A stretch of 64,000 nt of DNA from Ridgeia piscesae. Its lineage: Eukaryota > Annelida > Polychaeta > Sabellida > Siboglinidae. Positions within the stretch are counted from its first letter, which is position 1; the number at the start of each line of letters is the position of its first letter. Both the position numbers and the translations under genes were made by a program. The notes under the pieces were generated by a model. That model had not been told where the DNA came from, ran no database searches, and saw only the letters and a program-made list of their open reading frames with translations. The stretch covers positions 569,202 to 633,201 of the forward strand of contig JAODUO010000144.1 of assembly GCA_025642075.2 (NCBI GenBank). The letters are read 5' to 3'. Positions 12,706-31,430 of this stretch are shown here, piece after piece.

Positions 12706-14854
12706 ACCACTTTGTCAGGGTGAAAACTGTCACAAAGAAAGAGTTGTGGTAACTACCCCCCACCCCGGTAGGTTATCATTGGTTATCAGGAAGGTGCACC
12801 AGAGTATATGGGCGGGTTAGGGTTAACAGACACACTGAACAGTAGCAGTGAGGTCATTACACATCACATGTGTCTATTTATGGTAACATGAACTAATACA
12901 GCAAAGCCAAAGGCTTTCAGGTCAGTCAGGTAGAAGGAACTTCACCATTCCACTCATGAATTCAGTAGAGATACCATGGTATTTATCATTTACATGGCCC
13001 AGCATGTACATAAAAGTAGACGCATAAGCATGACAAAGCAGTGTCCCTAGCATTATTTGCATGTTTTATCTAAATGGCTAATATTAACAATCACAAAAGT
13101 GAGATAGTAAATTTAATTTGCTAGTAATTTACCTATACATTAGCTTAGTTGCAATGGTTAATCACCCTTTGAGATGAAGCTACATCTAAGCCAATGGCTA
13201 TCTAAATTCTCCCACAATCTTGCACATGGTGATTTATCCCCAACTCATTTGCACTTAAATCTAATCCCAGTGTTTCCCCCCCAGAACTATTGTTGGGTTA
13301 ATTCTGAGTACATAGTTGTTTGTACTGACCAAACCCAAAATGCCCAAAACTCCACCCACTTCCAAAATGCAGTGTATTTGAAACTAGACCCATCCCAAAT
13401 TCTGTCTACCGGGGGTACATTGAAAAATTGTAACAGGTCACTGGCCTAGTCTATAGAACAACTTTGGCCTATATATAAAACATAGTGAAAAGATTGATTG
13501 GTTCTTCTGTCTGCATGAAATGCAAGCACTAACCAGGTTACTAAATTGTGATGCGTAGTTACATGTTCAGTATTGTCAAACATCAAGAACATAAAATCTA
13601 CTTGTAATCAATATTTCTGCATACATCCAGTGATACGTTTATAACTGGCATAATTATCTTTACAATGATTTAAGTAGACATTCAGTTTGGTTGTTGGATC
13701 TCCACATATGACGTTTTTAATATTGAGCCTCTTACGATCAGGTGACCTCCCAGACAAATTTCTAAAAAATCTACAAAACATCCCAAAAGTTCTGCAAAAT
13801 CATGTAAAAAAATTCAGTCACATACATTGAAAAACACTAAAACCATTTTTAAAATGCTAATTTATTCATCATAGTATTTATTTACAATTAATATATGTAT
13901 ATAAAAACATAAAACATTAACAGAACATTGTTGATTGTCAGTCACGTGTTAATAAAAGAAGTATAATACAGGGTTATTGCGTTGTCTAAACAGAGTCTGT
14001 AGTAATTGAGAACAAAACTAATATAGTACCAGTCTCCTGTCCTGTGTCAATGAGCTGTAATCATGATTAGTATATGTGCATAAACAGTTTAACCTTTGCT
14101 ACACCATTTTGCAGTGCTTTGCTGTGTTAAAAATACATACGATATTCAGTTGCCAAAGAAACCCCAGTTACAATGAACACATTTTGGATGATGTTGCAAT
14201 GACTTTCTATCCCGAATACTTAGAGAATGTTAGTATGCATTTCATTAACATAACAATGTTACTTGTTAAGGGACTGAATGAAATGAGAGTTAGCAGTGTC
14301 CATGTAACATATGTACATTTGTAATATACATAATATCACCTCTCTCTTTAAAAACATGAGATGATGTTGTCAAAACATGAGATGATGTTGTCAAACCACA
14401 TCACACCACATCACACCACAACAATGACACTGCAAACACTGTGTCATTCAGTAGTACTTTAAGTGAACAGAATTGCATTCTGTAACTGAACCGGTTCTCA
14501 AGATTGTGAATGTCCCCTCTTGTGAATAGCAGTAACACAACACTCATTGGAGCCTCTGCAGTCACCAGGTCTATTATTGCTACATCCTGACAGGGAACAC
14601 ATTACAAATAGACTCAACAAAGATGGGTTATCAGGTTACATGTTGCTTGGGGTTTGCCCCAAACAGCTCTTCCCAGCTGTACTGGACAGCTGATTTGACA
14701 TAGGAGAAAGTTGCTGCATTGCTTGTCTTCTGTTAACCCCACCTTCCAGCAACAGCATCACCTGTGCATTAAGGCCAATACAAGTCTCAGAAAATTGAAC
14801 AGATAAACATTGATTGTACATAAAATGTGGTGTGTTACCTTTCTAAATCTTAGT
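12706..14854. other. Intergenic, no gene recognised
   Basis: An open frame at 13174-13449 (+, 91 codons) has no recognisable domain, and 14076-14324 likewise. A short direct duplication of about 21 bp (CATGAGATGATGTTGTCAAA) lies near 14355-14395. Confidence 0.4.
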
Positions 14855-15222
14855 TTGCTAAGTTGGAGCTTTCAGCGTCCTCTCAAAGCCTTCATCAGCA
14901 TTGAACTGATTCACTTATGTGTTGTCATGTGCCATTGTTGGTGTTCGTCACATGACTGCACTTAGAAGAAAATCACGGAAAGATTGCAGTCAGTGTGTCT
15001 ATTGAGAACTGGATGCCTCTTGTAGATTTCAGTTGCTGGAAGCAGCTGAAATCCATGAGAGGCATCCAACCTTTAACAGACCCACCAGATATATTCTTCC
15101 CACAATTTTCTTGTGCTATCATGTGATGGACACATGTCACATGACAACTGAGTAATGAATGTGACAAATGCTGACGAAGGCATCAAGAGGATGCTGAGAG
15201 GTCTCTCTCAGAACAGTAACAT
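14855..15222. mobile_element. Fold-back (long inverted repeat) element
   Basis: The stretch is a long imperfect palindrome. Outer arms: GCGTCCTCTCAAAGCCTTCA near 14877 and its inverse near 15170-15205 (CTGACGAAGGCATCAAGAGG). Central hairpin: TGGATGCCTCTTG...GATTTCAG at about 15010-15035 pairs with CTGAAATCCATGAGAGGCATCCA at 15044-15067. The intervening segments (TCATGTGNCA, TCACATGA) also pair. It has no coding capacity, as expected for a MITE or fold-back element. Confidence 0.65.
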
Positions 15223-15473
15223 CAATTTACAAATCACAAACAAAAATAAGTGAATCCAGTGGTAACCAACATGCTGATATTGTTTGTTTGGTCGGCTGTA
15301 GGTCATCATCAGAGACCTCATGAGCAGTGCCGATACCCATCATATAACCAGTGCTTAACAACAACAGTTTGTGGCATTCTGAAGCATTTAAATGTGAATA
15401 TACGGTGTTTTAGTTATGTGTATCGGTAAAAAATATGCAAGATAAGTCACTGGAGCGTGTCTTTGTCTTGTTA

Positions 15474-21409
<5,936 letters not shown>

Positions 21410-23405
21410 GTTTGAACAGACGCAGCTTAAGCATACCCTGGCATTAGGTGGTCACACACTGACTAGCTTGTAAGAGGAAGTTACACAGGGAGTTTTCCTC
21501 CAGCCAGAAAATGTATAGTATGCCGCCATGCAGCGCTGGGAGCCCTTTCATGTTCAGTCAACCATGGCAGATTTCTAAGGTTGTTGTACTTATTGCATTG
21601 TGGAGATAGTCTGACCCATTTAACATTTTGGTCAGAGGTGTACAAACAAGACTTCACTGTGTGTGTGTGTGCGTGTGTGCGTGCGTGCGTGCATGTGTGG
21701 TGGGGGGTTGGGGGTTGGATGGGTGTGGTGGTTGGGTGGGTGCTGTCCCCTCTAGCCAACAAAGTGTAAAGCCAATAACTGAGGGTTAACAATCTAAATC
21801 ACTGTTTGACTAATTGGGATTTAGCCGAAAAATATGCAAGACCCCACACAGGAAGTTATATCAACCCGTATACAATGCTGCTATTTGTGTACCTTCAGTG
21901 TACACCACAAGCACATGCAGACAAGCAGGTATGCGTTATATAAATGATTAAACTATTAATGAACAAAACAACACCAGTGTGCTGGGGAGCTGTAGGTCAT
22001 GCATGACAATGTGCTCAGCCACATGTGACCAGAGTCTTGAAGAGAGGAAGTCTTCCAGTCTGCCACTAAATATTGCTGATACATTTCACAGTAATTGGGC
22101 GCGGTTCTATGGTGTGCTTAATATGTCATGTTAGGTCATGCGTGACAATGTGCCCGGCCACACGTGACCATGGTCTTGAACAGGAGAAGTCATCCCATCT
22201 GTCACTAAAAGTCCCCTATCTGGTTTTGTAATTGGGTATGGTTCTATCATGGTCTGAATGTGAGGTCATCTTAGCTGATGCTTTCTTTAGAAATAAAGTA
22301 ATTATGGAAAATGTGTCCCAATGAGTACCGTTCTGATGTTTCTCATAAGAGACACAATATAGATAAGTGTGTAAAAGATGAATAAAAAATAATGTGAAAG
22401 GAATGACCAACAAGTAGACACACAATTAGGCAGGATTTTTATTGAAATGAATACATAGTGTTAAATAATGTTTTTGAAAATTCAACCAAACAAGGATGAA
22501 ATATTTGTCCTAGTGCACTGTGCTACCAGTAGTTAGTTTCTGAGTAGCAATTCAGTATTTGTATTGAACCCTGGTGATATTATTGTGATCAGTGTCTGGT
22601 CTGTATTGCACAGAATACAGCTGTTCAGGTATATAAAAGGGAAGTTATTAAATAGTGCAGCAATTTCCAATCCTCACAATTGCTCAATGCTCTTTACTCC
22701 CAGGCAGATCTGATCAGTTGAACACCATATCGAATTATTTGGGATGCATCCCACCAATTAATGTGCAAAGACACAACTATCCACCGCTGTCTATAGCAAG
22801 GTACTCATACAGCTGAGTGAACTGGAGCAATGTAGAATGAAACAACTTGCCAAAGGTTGGACACTACAGCACAGGATTCAAACCTGGATCCTCTTAGACA
22901 AGAGTCAGAAGCTCCAGCAACTGTACCACTGTGCTGATACACTCTACTAATACAACTGTTTATAGGTGTACCAGGTACTAGTAGAACTTGCAATAAACGT
23001 ATATTTTGTGAATAAATATGAATGGAAAACAAGAGTTACATAAGGGCATTTCATGTTAATATAGTCTAACTACAGCTGTACATGTTTGGATGACTATGAA
23101 ATTGCAAGCAAGCAAATGTTCCGTCCTGCATAACTTGCAGCAGCTTGGAACAGGAAGTTTAATGAAATCATGGGGCACCGGAAATGATGTGACTAGCTGT
23201 AAACAGCTTTTCAATGTTTGGTGAATGTGTCCTGTAGTTCGTGACACAGCTATACTGTATGTGGATCTTTTCAAATGATAACGGATAACAATCTTTTGTG
23301 GAGAGGTGCTGTGGGTGCTTTATGTGGGTTGTCTTGTCGTGAGAATGGACACTTGTGTTGTATGTGGAGGTTGACCTACACTCACCACAGGTGGCTGTAA
23401 ATAAC
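21410..23405. other. Intergenic between receptors B and C
   Basis: No exon recognised. Two similar blocks at about 21990-22090 and 22130-22215 (GTCATGCRTGACAATGTGC, CACRTGACC, GAAGTC) form an imperfect direct duplication of about 150 bp. The 5' flank of receptor B is here; no promoter motif can be supported. Confidence 0.4.
22640..22955 (-). mobile_element. tRNA-derived SINE, near full length
   Basis: On the minus strand a tRNA-like head (box A region CACAGTGGTACAGTTGCTGG, box B GGTTTGAATCC at about 22874-22884) is followed by a body containing CTCCAGTTCACTCAGCTGTA, GCGGTGGATAGTTGTGTC and AGATCTGCCTGGGAGTAAAG. The same body recurs at 25960-26095 and 52655-52995, all on the minus strand, so it is a repeat family. 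Confidence 0.75.
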
Positions 23406-23429
23406 ATTTAATAGTCAACACATCACACA

Positions 23430-23740
23430 AACACATTTGCTGACAGACAGGCAGGCAGGCAGGCAGGCTGATACAGATAGACAGACACCATCAGGCAGAC
23501 ACAGACAGGCAAGCGGGCAGACAGGCAGACATAGACAGGCAGACACAAGCAGGTAGACACTGACAGGCAAGCGGGCAGACAGGCAGACATAGACAGGCAG
23601 ACACAGGCAGGCAGACACAGACAGGCAGACACAGGCAGACACAATCAGGCATACAGGCAGCTATAGACAAGTGGGCGGGCGGGCGGGCCGGCGGGTGGGC
23701 GGGCGGGCGGGCGGGCGGGCGGGCGGGCGGGTGGGTGGTC
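23430..23740. repeat. GGCAGACA-rich array and (GGGC)n tract
   Basis: Irregular GGCAGGCA/CAGACA array with an internal duplication of about 60 bp, followed at 23675-23730 by an almost pure GGGC tetranucleotide run with very high GC against an AT-rich background. Confidence 0.95.
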
Positions 23741-23872
23741 GTACAGGCAGGCCAAATTAAATAATATAGTGAATATTGTGAATTTTTTTGTAAACTCAGA
23801 CATGCTACTTTACTTTTAAATGTACATAGTTACTGTGTTAATCTAAAATTATTTTATTTCCTATCAATAAAA

Positions 23873-24130
23873 TTGTCATTAGAAGATATGAAATTAATTA
23901 GAAAAATGAAGTTCTTATGTAATGATATATCAAATCCTTCGGACTGTTTGAACTTTGAAGCACATTATATTTCACTTCCGAGGCAGGCACGTTCAGCTGT
24001 GCACTCAACTACTCTGGGAAACTGTAATGATGCAAAGACCATTGCTATAAATCCACTAGTGTCAGTAGCCAAGTCATCATTTATACAGCTTAATGAACTA
24101 AGGCAACATGGAGTGGATGCCATTTTCTAA
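23873..24130 (+). other. Unrecognised open frame, 85 codons
   Basis: A + strand open frame downstream of receptor C with ordinary-looking composition (motifs NCNDAKTIAINPLVSVAKSS). It starts with a non-ATG codon in the given reading and no family is recognised. It could be an exon, a mobile-element scrap or chance. Confidence 0.15.
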
Positions 24131-24236
24131 GCTTTGTGATGACAGTGAAATGATTCACACCATGGTCTTCTTGAGTCTTGTGTAAAAGTCTGATAAAGTG
24201 TTATAGTAGATTTGGTAATCTGATGTGTTACCATTT

Positions 24237-24622
24237 TCAATCAACAGTTTGGGTTAGTTCAGCTTCAGGCACGCTGTAATAATTGTCATCTGCGTCGAGG
24301 TCATTCATGACCATCACCACACTTGTTATGTCAACATGTGTTTCTGCAAAGTTCCACTCGCATTCCAGAGCCCAACATTCCACCACCAGCCCATCACTAG
24401 CCCCTTCTGGCTATTCTGCCTGATACTTCGGGCTACCCTGTTGGGCACTTTGGGATATATTGTTGGGCATGTCAGGCAGCACTGTCAGCCATTTCAGGTA
24501 CTCTGTCGGGGCTTTCAGGCAATTCTGTTGTACACTTCAGTTAACACTGTTGGGTGGTTCAGGCTACCGGGTACTCTGTTGGGAATTTCATCGTCTGTTG
24601 GGTGGTTCCGGCTAGTCTGTGT
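24237..24622 (-). pseudogene. Relic of longer cytoplasmic tail of receptor C
   Basis: Beyond the TAG at 24623-24625 the same frame stays open for 35 codons (LNHPTVLTEVYNRIA then stop). Further on, another frame ends with VDITSVVMVMNDLDADDNYY SVPEAELTQTVD and a TGA at 24237-24239, which has the acidic, Tyr-bearing look of the family tails. The middle is a degenerate repeat of roughly 20-24 bp. It could be decayed tail sequence or an alternatively spliced last exon (possible acceptor TTTGCAG near 24345). Confidence 0.4.
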
Positions 24623-27600
24623 CTAACTGTCTATAGGGATGGCATCATACAGGCTTGTAGTTCGTGGTGGCTCGTCCATCCGATGGTGAGACTTAGTTCG
24701 TCTGGTCCTACAGACAAAACAACATCAAACATTAGTGTTTGTTTCTGTTTGTAATGGATATTTATCCTTTTTCTCTTTTTGTTATTATTTGTGACATAAT
24801 GCATAGGACGCTGTTGTTTAATCGCTGGGCTGATAATACAATCTGTCAGTTTGTTAGTGGTCACGCATGCAGTTAGGACAGTGATGTCAGGCAGTGATCA
24901 CATCAGTAACCTCGACATAACCTACACTTCCCATCACTTGTTACTGCCTTCTGAGGCTAATGGATAGAATTATGTCAAATATTTATTTCATGATGGTGAC
25001 CATGTAACATGTTACATTGTCATTGTTACATCTTCCAATGAGACATCATTCAGATGTGCATAAATTCATATGTCTACATTTAATCTTTGTTAAAATTAAC
25101 ACTACAATTAATTGTGACAAGTACATGGTATGTGACAGTGGATATGTGTAAGTAGTTGACGTACGTCCTGTAGATGACGAAGAGTATGATAGCAACCACA
25201 GCTATGACGCAGGGCACAGCAATCAGCAGCAGGGCTGTAACAAGTCCACAGTCATCACAGTGACATCTTGTTACATTGCATCAAATTTACGGAACATTCC
25301 GGCAGATACAAACAACACGATTTAAAGTTAATAATATTACCATATTGATATTTGTCATGTTAACATGTTGCTTCTAATCTTTGCAGTTGTAGGTTTAGCA
25401 AGAGAATGGATGTGAATTTAAAGGAAACATCAATTTTTTTTTAAATGGCACACAGTCAGCATGAAAGTGGAAGAACAGATTGGTTGATATGTTAAGGTTG
25501 TTGGTTGGATAACATCAGGTGTTGAGGCTGCAATGTTCTGTGTCCCACAAGAGAAACTACACACAAGAAAATGTGTTGTAGTAAAGTTGTTAATCATATT
25601 ATACAGTACCAATATTGCTACCAAAATAGTTAGAGAGTTATGACAGATAGACATCAGCTGATGAACTTCAGTGGACTGATTCTAATCTACTTTTTGCTCC
25701 CATAGTTAAGACAAACTCAAACCTTCTCTGTGGCTGCACCAACATTGTGGAACTCATTCCCTTACATTGTTAAGTCTATAGAAAACATATTTTCATTTTA
25801 TCGATCATCTGTGACTCTACATTTATATATTGCATCCCCTCCTTTAAGTTTGTTACAAGCTTCATTTAATTGTTGACAACTTTACACCATACATGGTAAT
25901 GAGAATGCTTAATCCTTTGGTTTTCATGTGGCACTGACCTTAGAGTTTCTCAAGGTATTTGAGATAAAGAAAAAAGTAAAGTATATAGTGCATTATTCAG
26001 TTATCAGGAATGCCCAAAATGCTTTACACTTTTACTGCCTGGCAGACCTATTCAGTTGAACGCCATCTCAACTTCTCTGGGAAGCATCCATGAGATAGTT
26101 TTATTATTAGTGGCATTATAACAATAACTTAGTTGATGTGATGTCTTACTGGTGTTTGTGAACTTGTTGGTGTGTACACTTGTGTCATTCCGGGTCACAT
26201 CTTTGATCGGAGACACATCTGCAGTTGTGCTGCCCCCGGTGGCCATGTTGGATGTGTTCTCGCTGGTGGTTGTTGTTGGATTGCTTTGATTGGTGTCGTC
26301 ATCACCATTCTGTGCAGTTGACGTTACATGCATTGCTGTGGTTGTCGGTGTAGATTTTCTAGCTGTGGTGGAGATGTGTGTGGTTGTCATAGCTGCTTCT
26401 GTGGTGGTGGATTTTACAGCTGTGGTAGACATATGTGTTATTGTTGTAGCTTTGACTGTTGATGCTTTTGCCGTGGTTGTAGATTGTATGGCTGTGGTAG
26501 AAATGTGTGTGGTTGATGCTTTTGTTGTGGGTGTGGATTTTGTGGCTGTGGTAGAAATGTGTGTGGTTGTAGCTTTGATGGTTGATGCTTTTGTTGTGGG
26601 TGTGGATTTTGTGGCTGTGGTAGAAATGTGTGTGGTTGTAGCTTTGATGGTTGATGCTTTTGCTGTGGGTGTGGATTGTGTGGCTGTGGTAGAAATGTGT
26701 GTGGTTGTTGTAGCTGTGGTGGTCGGAGCTGTGGTCATAGCTGCTGTGGTTTCACCTGCAATATAAATTATGTTTGTATGGCTAGGACAGAACTCAGATT
26801 GTTAATATAATAGTGTGATGGGAACTTAATAGAAAGTAGATTATTTAGACAATGTACTTATAGATCATGTGTCTACAGGGAATCAAAATCATCCCAGTGA
26901 CATTTCCGTTGTCCTATTAAGGTATGACATCCTATAACACACTTTTCACATTTCTTTTTCCAGACTCATTCTTCCAGAGCAAAATCAGCCAGATTAGCTG
27001 GTGACCCTCTTGTCACAGCCAATGTGATTTGTGACATTCTATACTGTTTTTGTTATTTCCTTCAAGCACAATGTGTCATTTTTGACATGTGACCATGATG
27101 ATCATTTGAGAAAAAAATATTGTCACTAATGCTTAATTAAGACCATGTTTATATTGAAGGGTATATAAGCAAGATCTGTGCATAATTTGACAACAAATTA
27201 TGATATTTATAGCTAGGGTTGAAGGTGGCAACCTCAATTACAGCAGAATGAACAAATTAGAGGAATGGAAAGGAAGGAGATATTAGCTTTGGAGAACCTC
27301 TGTAAGTAAACCAAGCAATGTGTCCAATGTAACGTTGACATACCTGCAACGGTGGCACAAACAAATCTCACTGTTTCATAATCGGTCAAATGTCCATTGC
27401 ACAACTGTTTGACCACAGCTACTTGGCACTGTTGTTGCCCATTGCACTGGTTCTTCAGCTGGTCCAAGTGGTCAGTCTGTGCAGCACTAGTGCAATCAGA
27501 GGATGAGGGGCAACATCTCGCCTCATCCTGACACACGTCATCACTTCGACCCAGTACTGCACTGAGCACATATATCCTCTGGGAAGTGGTACAGTTTAAG

Positions 27601-30442
27601 AGGAAGTTGCCGTTCTCATCATGCATGCAGCCATTGTATGTCACTGTTGGCAGAAAAGACAGACAAAGATCACCGAGGTGTCACATGGGGTTGGACCATA
27701 ATTAAATGGCTTTTATACAGCTTTTTCACCCATTTGACAACAGTTTTCCTACTTACTTATGATGTCAAATTATATCAGAACATTATTGAGACCTTCATCT
27801 TTTTGTAACATTTAACCTACTGTATTATCCCAAATAGACATGCAGTGCCTGAGGGAAAGGGCTTGGGTGGGCATCTATTAATTTCCCATAAGGCAACAGT
27901 AGCACAAGGTGTCAGTAATGCACCATCGAACAAATTACACACATGTCACATAAGTGCACATCTAAGATACACAGCACATAACAAAGGTAGAGTCAGCACA
28001 TCTACCAAAATGTCTGATGTTAGATCAACAGAACACGGTACGGACAGGATCATGTGGTTTGACATAGCAGGCCTATTGGCCTCTGTTTTGCCATTCGCAT
28101 TTGCACAATGTCATGCCAATGTCAATCATTTGAATGCTGCTAAACAATCATTGTGCTAGCCTGAAGACATCATTGGACAAACATTGCAGAATACCCTCCA
28201 TGTGTGCTGAATCCATGTGCGTTACCGACGATGTAATGTCTAACAGGGTGACATGAACTGTGTGCATGGAGGGAGCGTTACTGACGATGTAATGTCTAAC
28301 AGGGTGACATGAACTGTGTGCATGGAGGGAGCGTTACTGACGATGTAATGTCTAACAGGGTGACATGAACTGTGTGCATGGAGGGAGCGTTACCGACGAT
28401 GTAATGTCTAACAGGGTGACATGAACTGTGTGCATGGAGGGAGCGTTACCGACGATGTAATGTCTAACAGGGTGACATGAACTGTGTGCATGGAGGGAGC
28501 GTTACTGACGATGTAATGTCTAACAGGGTGACATGAACTGTGTGCATGGAGGGAGCGTTACTGACGATGTAATGTCTAACAGGGTGACATGAACTGTGTG
28601 CATGGAGGGAGCGTTACCGACAATGTAATGTCTAACAGGGTGACATGAACTGTGTGCATGGAGGGAGCGTTACCGACGATGAAATGTCTAACAGGGTGAC
28701 ATGAACTGTGTGCATGGAGGGAGCGTTACTGACGATGTAATGTCTAACAGGGTGACATGAACTGTGTGCATGGAGGGAGCGTTACTGACGATGTAATGTC
28801 TAACAGGGTGACATGAACTGTGTGCATGGAGGGAGCGTTACTGACGATGTAATGTCTAACAGGGTGACATGAACTGTGTGCATGGAGGGAGCGTTACTGA
28901 CGATGTAATGTCTAACAGGGTGACATGATCTGTGTGCATGGAGGGAGCGTTACCAACGATGTAATGTCTAACAGGGTGACATGAACTGTGTGCATGGAGG
29001 GAACGACTGGTTATCAAGTATGTCATATCAGACTTCCAGATATTGCTGTTCATTGTTTTGACCAATCCTTGTGAATAGAGATATTTATGTGATAACAAAT
29101 GTTATTTTGTTTCAATGCTTCCTGTCTGTTGTTAAAAAGGTATATGCGATTATGATGACACGTCCAACTTTGAAAATAAAACGGAAGCAAATTGCAAGAC
29201 AGAAACGTGATGTCATTTTACGACTAATGCACAAAAAGATGTTATCTACAAAGTGTCCACAAGGTGGCGCCATCGAGCATTACCATATTTTCAGCATTGC
29301 AATTTCCGTGTTCACACTAGACAATTTAATTATGTGCATTTCACCTGTGTAAAAAGGGGGTGCATGTCTATTAAGGCAGTGTGCATAGGTAAGGAATAAT
29401 ACGGTATCTAGACAACATTATGCTACTGTTCACAAACACCCACTATTGGTACCTTCCATCTTCAAAGTGAATTATTCACCTGCAGGTAGAACACCCCCTA
29501 CACCACATTCAGATATGTTTAACCCTGAAGATGATGTACTTTATGGATACCATACCCCTTCACAACACAGAATATTGCAGTCAAGGTTCTACAGTACAAT
29601 ATTTGAGATGGATGCCGTTGTAATGTTTATAATGATACTCGAAATATATTCATTCTATATTTTGTTTATCATAATAAAGACTACCATTATTTAAACTATT
29701 AGTGGTACTGGTGAAATATTAATTCCTATTTAATTTTAAGTAGAAGTACCGAATAACACAACATAGCAGTAACCAACATTCCGATTTTTGGTAGATTTGT
29801 GGGTAGTAGGATTTGTAATGTTAATGTGTTGGCAGCTGAACAAATTCTGTCAGTAAATATACTGTTTTGTAATCAGCTGTAACACAGTACGTGATTTGTA
29901 CAAAACATGATTTATTTTTGACTGATATAAATAATGATATGAAACTCGAATAGGTTGCTGCTGTGCTAGACACTAGAACATATACAATGAAGTGTTTGTG
30001 AACAATAAAAACCAGCAGCTCATGTTGATATACTGCATTAGCTGTTCTCACCACTTGGAACGTGTTTGTTGTGAGAGGAAAAGTAAATGACTGTCTGTGA
30101 CTATCATATAAGGTGGAATAAGACGGCACTGAACCAGTTACATAATGCAATCTTGTTACTGTAACTCGAATGATGTCAAGGAACTGAACAACACACACAG
30201 AACTTAGGTGTAGATAACCTGTGTTTAGGGTCTTTTTAGGGTGTAAATTGCATCTTGGATCGCTATTTTAATAGTGGAACTACAGGTGTTGTCGTACGTT
30301 GCAACACAGCTACTGGTAGTACAAATTCCGTCCCCATTACTCCTGTAGTTAGCACACAACACTTACCTATAGGCACAGTTACTCTGCCACAGACATGCTG
30401 CCATGTGAGCACAATCACCAGAGTCCTAGTGATGACACACAT
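24623..30442 (-). CDS. Receptor C: single-lectin mucin-stalk membrane receptor, short tail
   Basis: Predicted 378 residues, five exons: signal peptide 30367-30442 (MCVITRTLVIVLTWQHVCG), SUEL/Gal_Lectin-like domain 27344-27643, mucin stalk 26150-26755 (202 codons of TTHISTTATKSTPTTKAST repeats), transmembrane 25165-25234 (LLLIAVPCVIAVVAIILFVI) and tail 24623-24707. Junctions up to the transmembrane exon are phase 1 and splice sites are canonical, except that the signal exon could also start at an upstream in-frame ATG near 30496. The lectin shows GCMHDENG, SQRIYVLSAVLG, CNGQQQCQV and YETVRFVC. The tail is only TRRTKSHHRMDEPPRTTSLY DAIPIDS before a TAG; a relic of a longer tail follows at 24237-24330. 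It is either a short-tailed receptor or one losing its tail. The upstream in-frame choice matters little to the domain plan. Confidence 0.72.
25690..25865 (+). mobile_element. CR1/L2-like non-LTR retrotransposon, 3' coding scrap
   Basis: The + strand reads TFSVAAPTLWNSFPYIVKSI followed by FSFYRSSVTLHLYIASPPLS, matching the conserved C-terminus of CR1/L2-type elements (A-P-x-L-W-N-x-L-P). It is truncated at both sides and lies in the receptor C intron between stalk and transmembrane exons. Confidence 0.6.
25960..26095 (-). mobile_element. SINE 3' fragment
   Basis: The minus strand carries the same body as the SINE at 22640-22955 (GAGATGGCGTTCAACTGAAT, AGGTCTGCCAGGCAGTAAAAG). Only the 3' part is present; it abuts the donor side of the receptor C stalk exon. 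Confidence 0.55.
27850..28020 (+). repeat. Dispersed repeat, copy 1
   Basis: The run GTGGGCATCTATTAATTTCC ... ACACATGTCACATAAGTGCA CATCTAA ... ACACAGCACATA ... GTCAGCACATCTACCAAAATG is matched in the same orientation by 31710-31880. The family is unknown. Confidence 0.5.
28200..29010. repeat. Minisatellite, 56-bp unit, about 14 copies
   Basis: The unit contains GAGGGAGCGTTACTGACGAT, GTAATGTCTAACAGGGTGAC and ATGAACTGTGTGCATG. Copies are nearly identical (ACTGACG/ACCGACG variants), so it is young or homogenised. It lies in receptor C intron 1. Confidence 0.97.
29100..30366. other. Receptor C intron 1, unrecognised open frames
   Basis: Plus-strand open frames at 29071-29352 (KIKRKQIARQKRDVILRLMH) and 29446-29694 (MFNPEDDVLYGYHTPSQHR) have non-repetitive composition but no recognisable family. 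They may be mobile-element scraps. Nothing else seen. Confidence 0.2.
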
Positions 30443-31229
30443 GGCTGCACTGAAGTGTTGTCTGTCTCTCTGCCTCTCGTACAGTGTTTCTCTCACAGTT
30501 CAACATAAGTTTGTAGAACTTCACGGAGTAGTCACCTGCTTGTTTCAGTGCCAGTTATCTTATCACGCAGGTGTACAGGAACTTGCGCACGGTGTCTGCT
30601 TATCGTGCAGCATTTCTTTTGCATGTCACGCATGGCTGAACCTAACTAGTGCGACTGGCAGGGCAGACAAGATTTGTCAGTGCTGATACAATTCACTTTC
30701 AGAGAAACTCTTTCTACTTGAATGCATCTGATCATGTGAAATTACGAAGTAAGATGACAAGTCCCCCCCAGAAATGATACATTTGTGCATGAGTGCTCTT
30801 GAAAAATGTCACTTGATTATTCAAAGTATGTGGATCACAGCTTGAGGCAAAGGCCAACGAAAAATATGTTTGGTTCCAATTACCTACTTATCCTAACCAC
30901 TATGCGGAAGCCCTACTCTCTAACAATATAAAAGTTTCTGCTAAATATGTATTTGCCAGTGTTTAGTTGATATTCTCAGGTGATTTAGGTTCTTATATAT
31001 CATATTGTACAGAACGGTTACATACACTTTATTTTGACAGCTGTCATGTCATATTTAATTATGCCAAATACAATATCTACAATATGTACTTGTCACACTT
31101 AGCATGGTGATTGGGTCCATTCTTTCAGTGGTTACAGTTTGTCAAGGTAGATGAGTCCCACTGAGTAGGGTAAGACCTCTTTGCTAAGTACCCTCAGGCT
31201 TCCAGAGTGACACTTTGCTGACAACTTCG

Positions 31230-31430
31230 TCATGGCTCATCACATAACCTGCTAGATGTAGACACCATTATCTCATGTTGGTGGAGATTGTAACCATTAA
31301 TTGTTTTGTGATTATAATATAGTTCAGTTTCTGACACAACATTCTGAAAGGTGGCTTCGATCTGTGGTGTTTGTTCTGCTTTGAGCGTGTCCATTCCATA
31401 ATTTATTTCCATGATCGTGTAACTTGCCAT
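31230..31430 (-). other. Possible orphan tail-like exon
   Basis: A 66-codon open frame on the receptor strand, between receptors C and D, reads VSETELYYNHKTINGYNLHQ followed by HEIMVSTSS. The E-L-Y-Y-N block resembles the Y-Y-N motifs of the receptor tails, but the conserved V-x-Y-T-E-V and C-terminal V-E-N-E-L-Y-N blocks are missing and no strong acceptor is visible. It could be a decayed tail exon or chance. Confidence 0.22.

Noticed and set aside
22855..22950. tRNA gene on the minus strand
   Set aside because: Box A and B are present but the cloverleaf is not intact and it continues into a SINE body repeated elsewhere.
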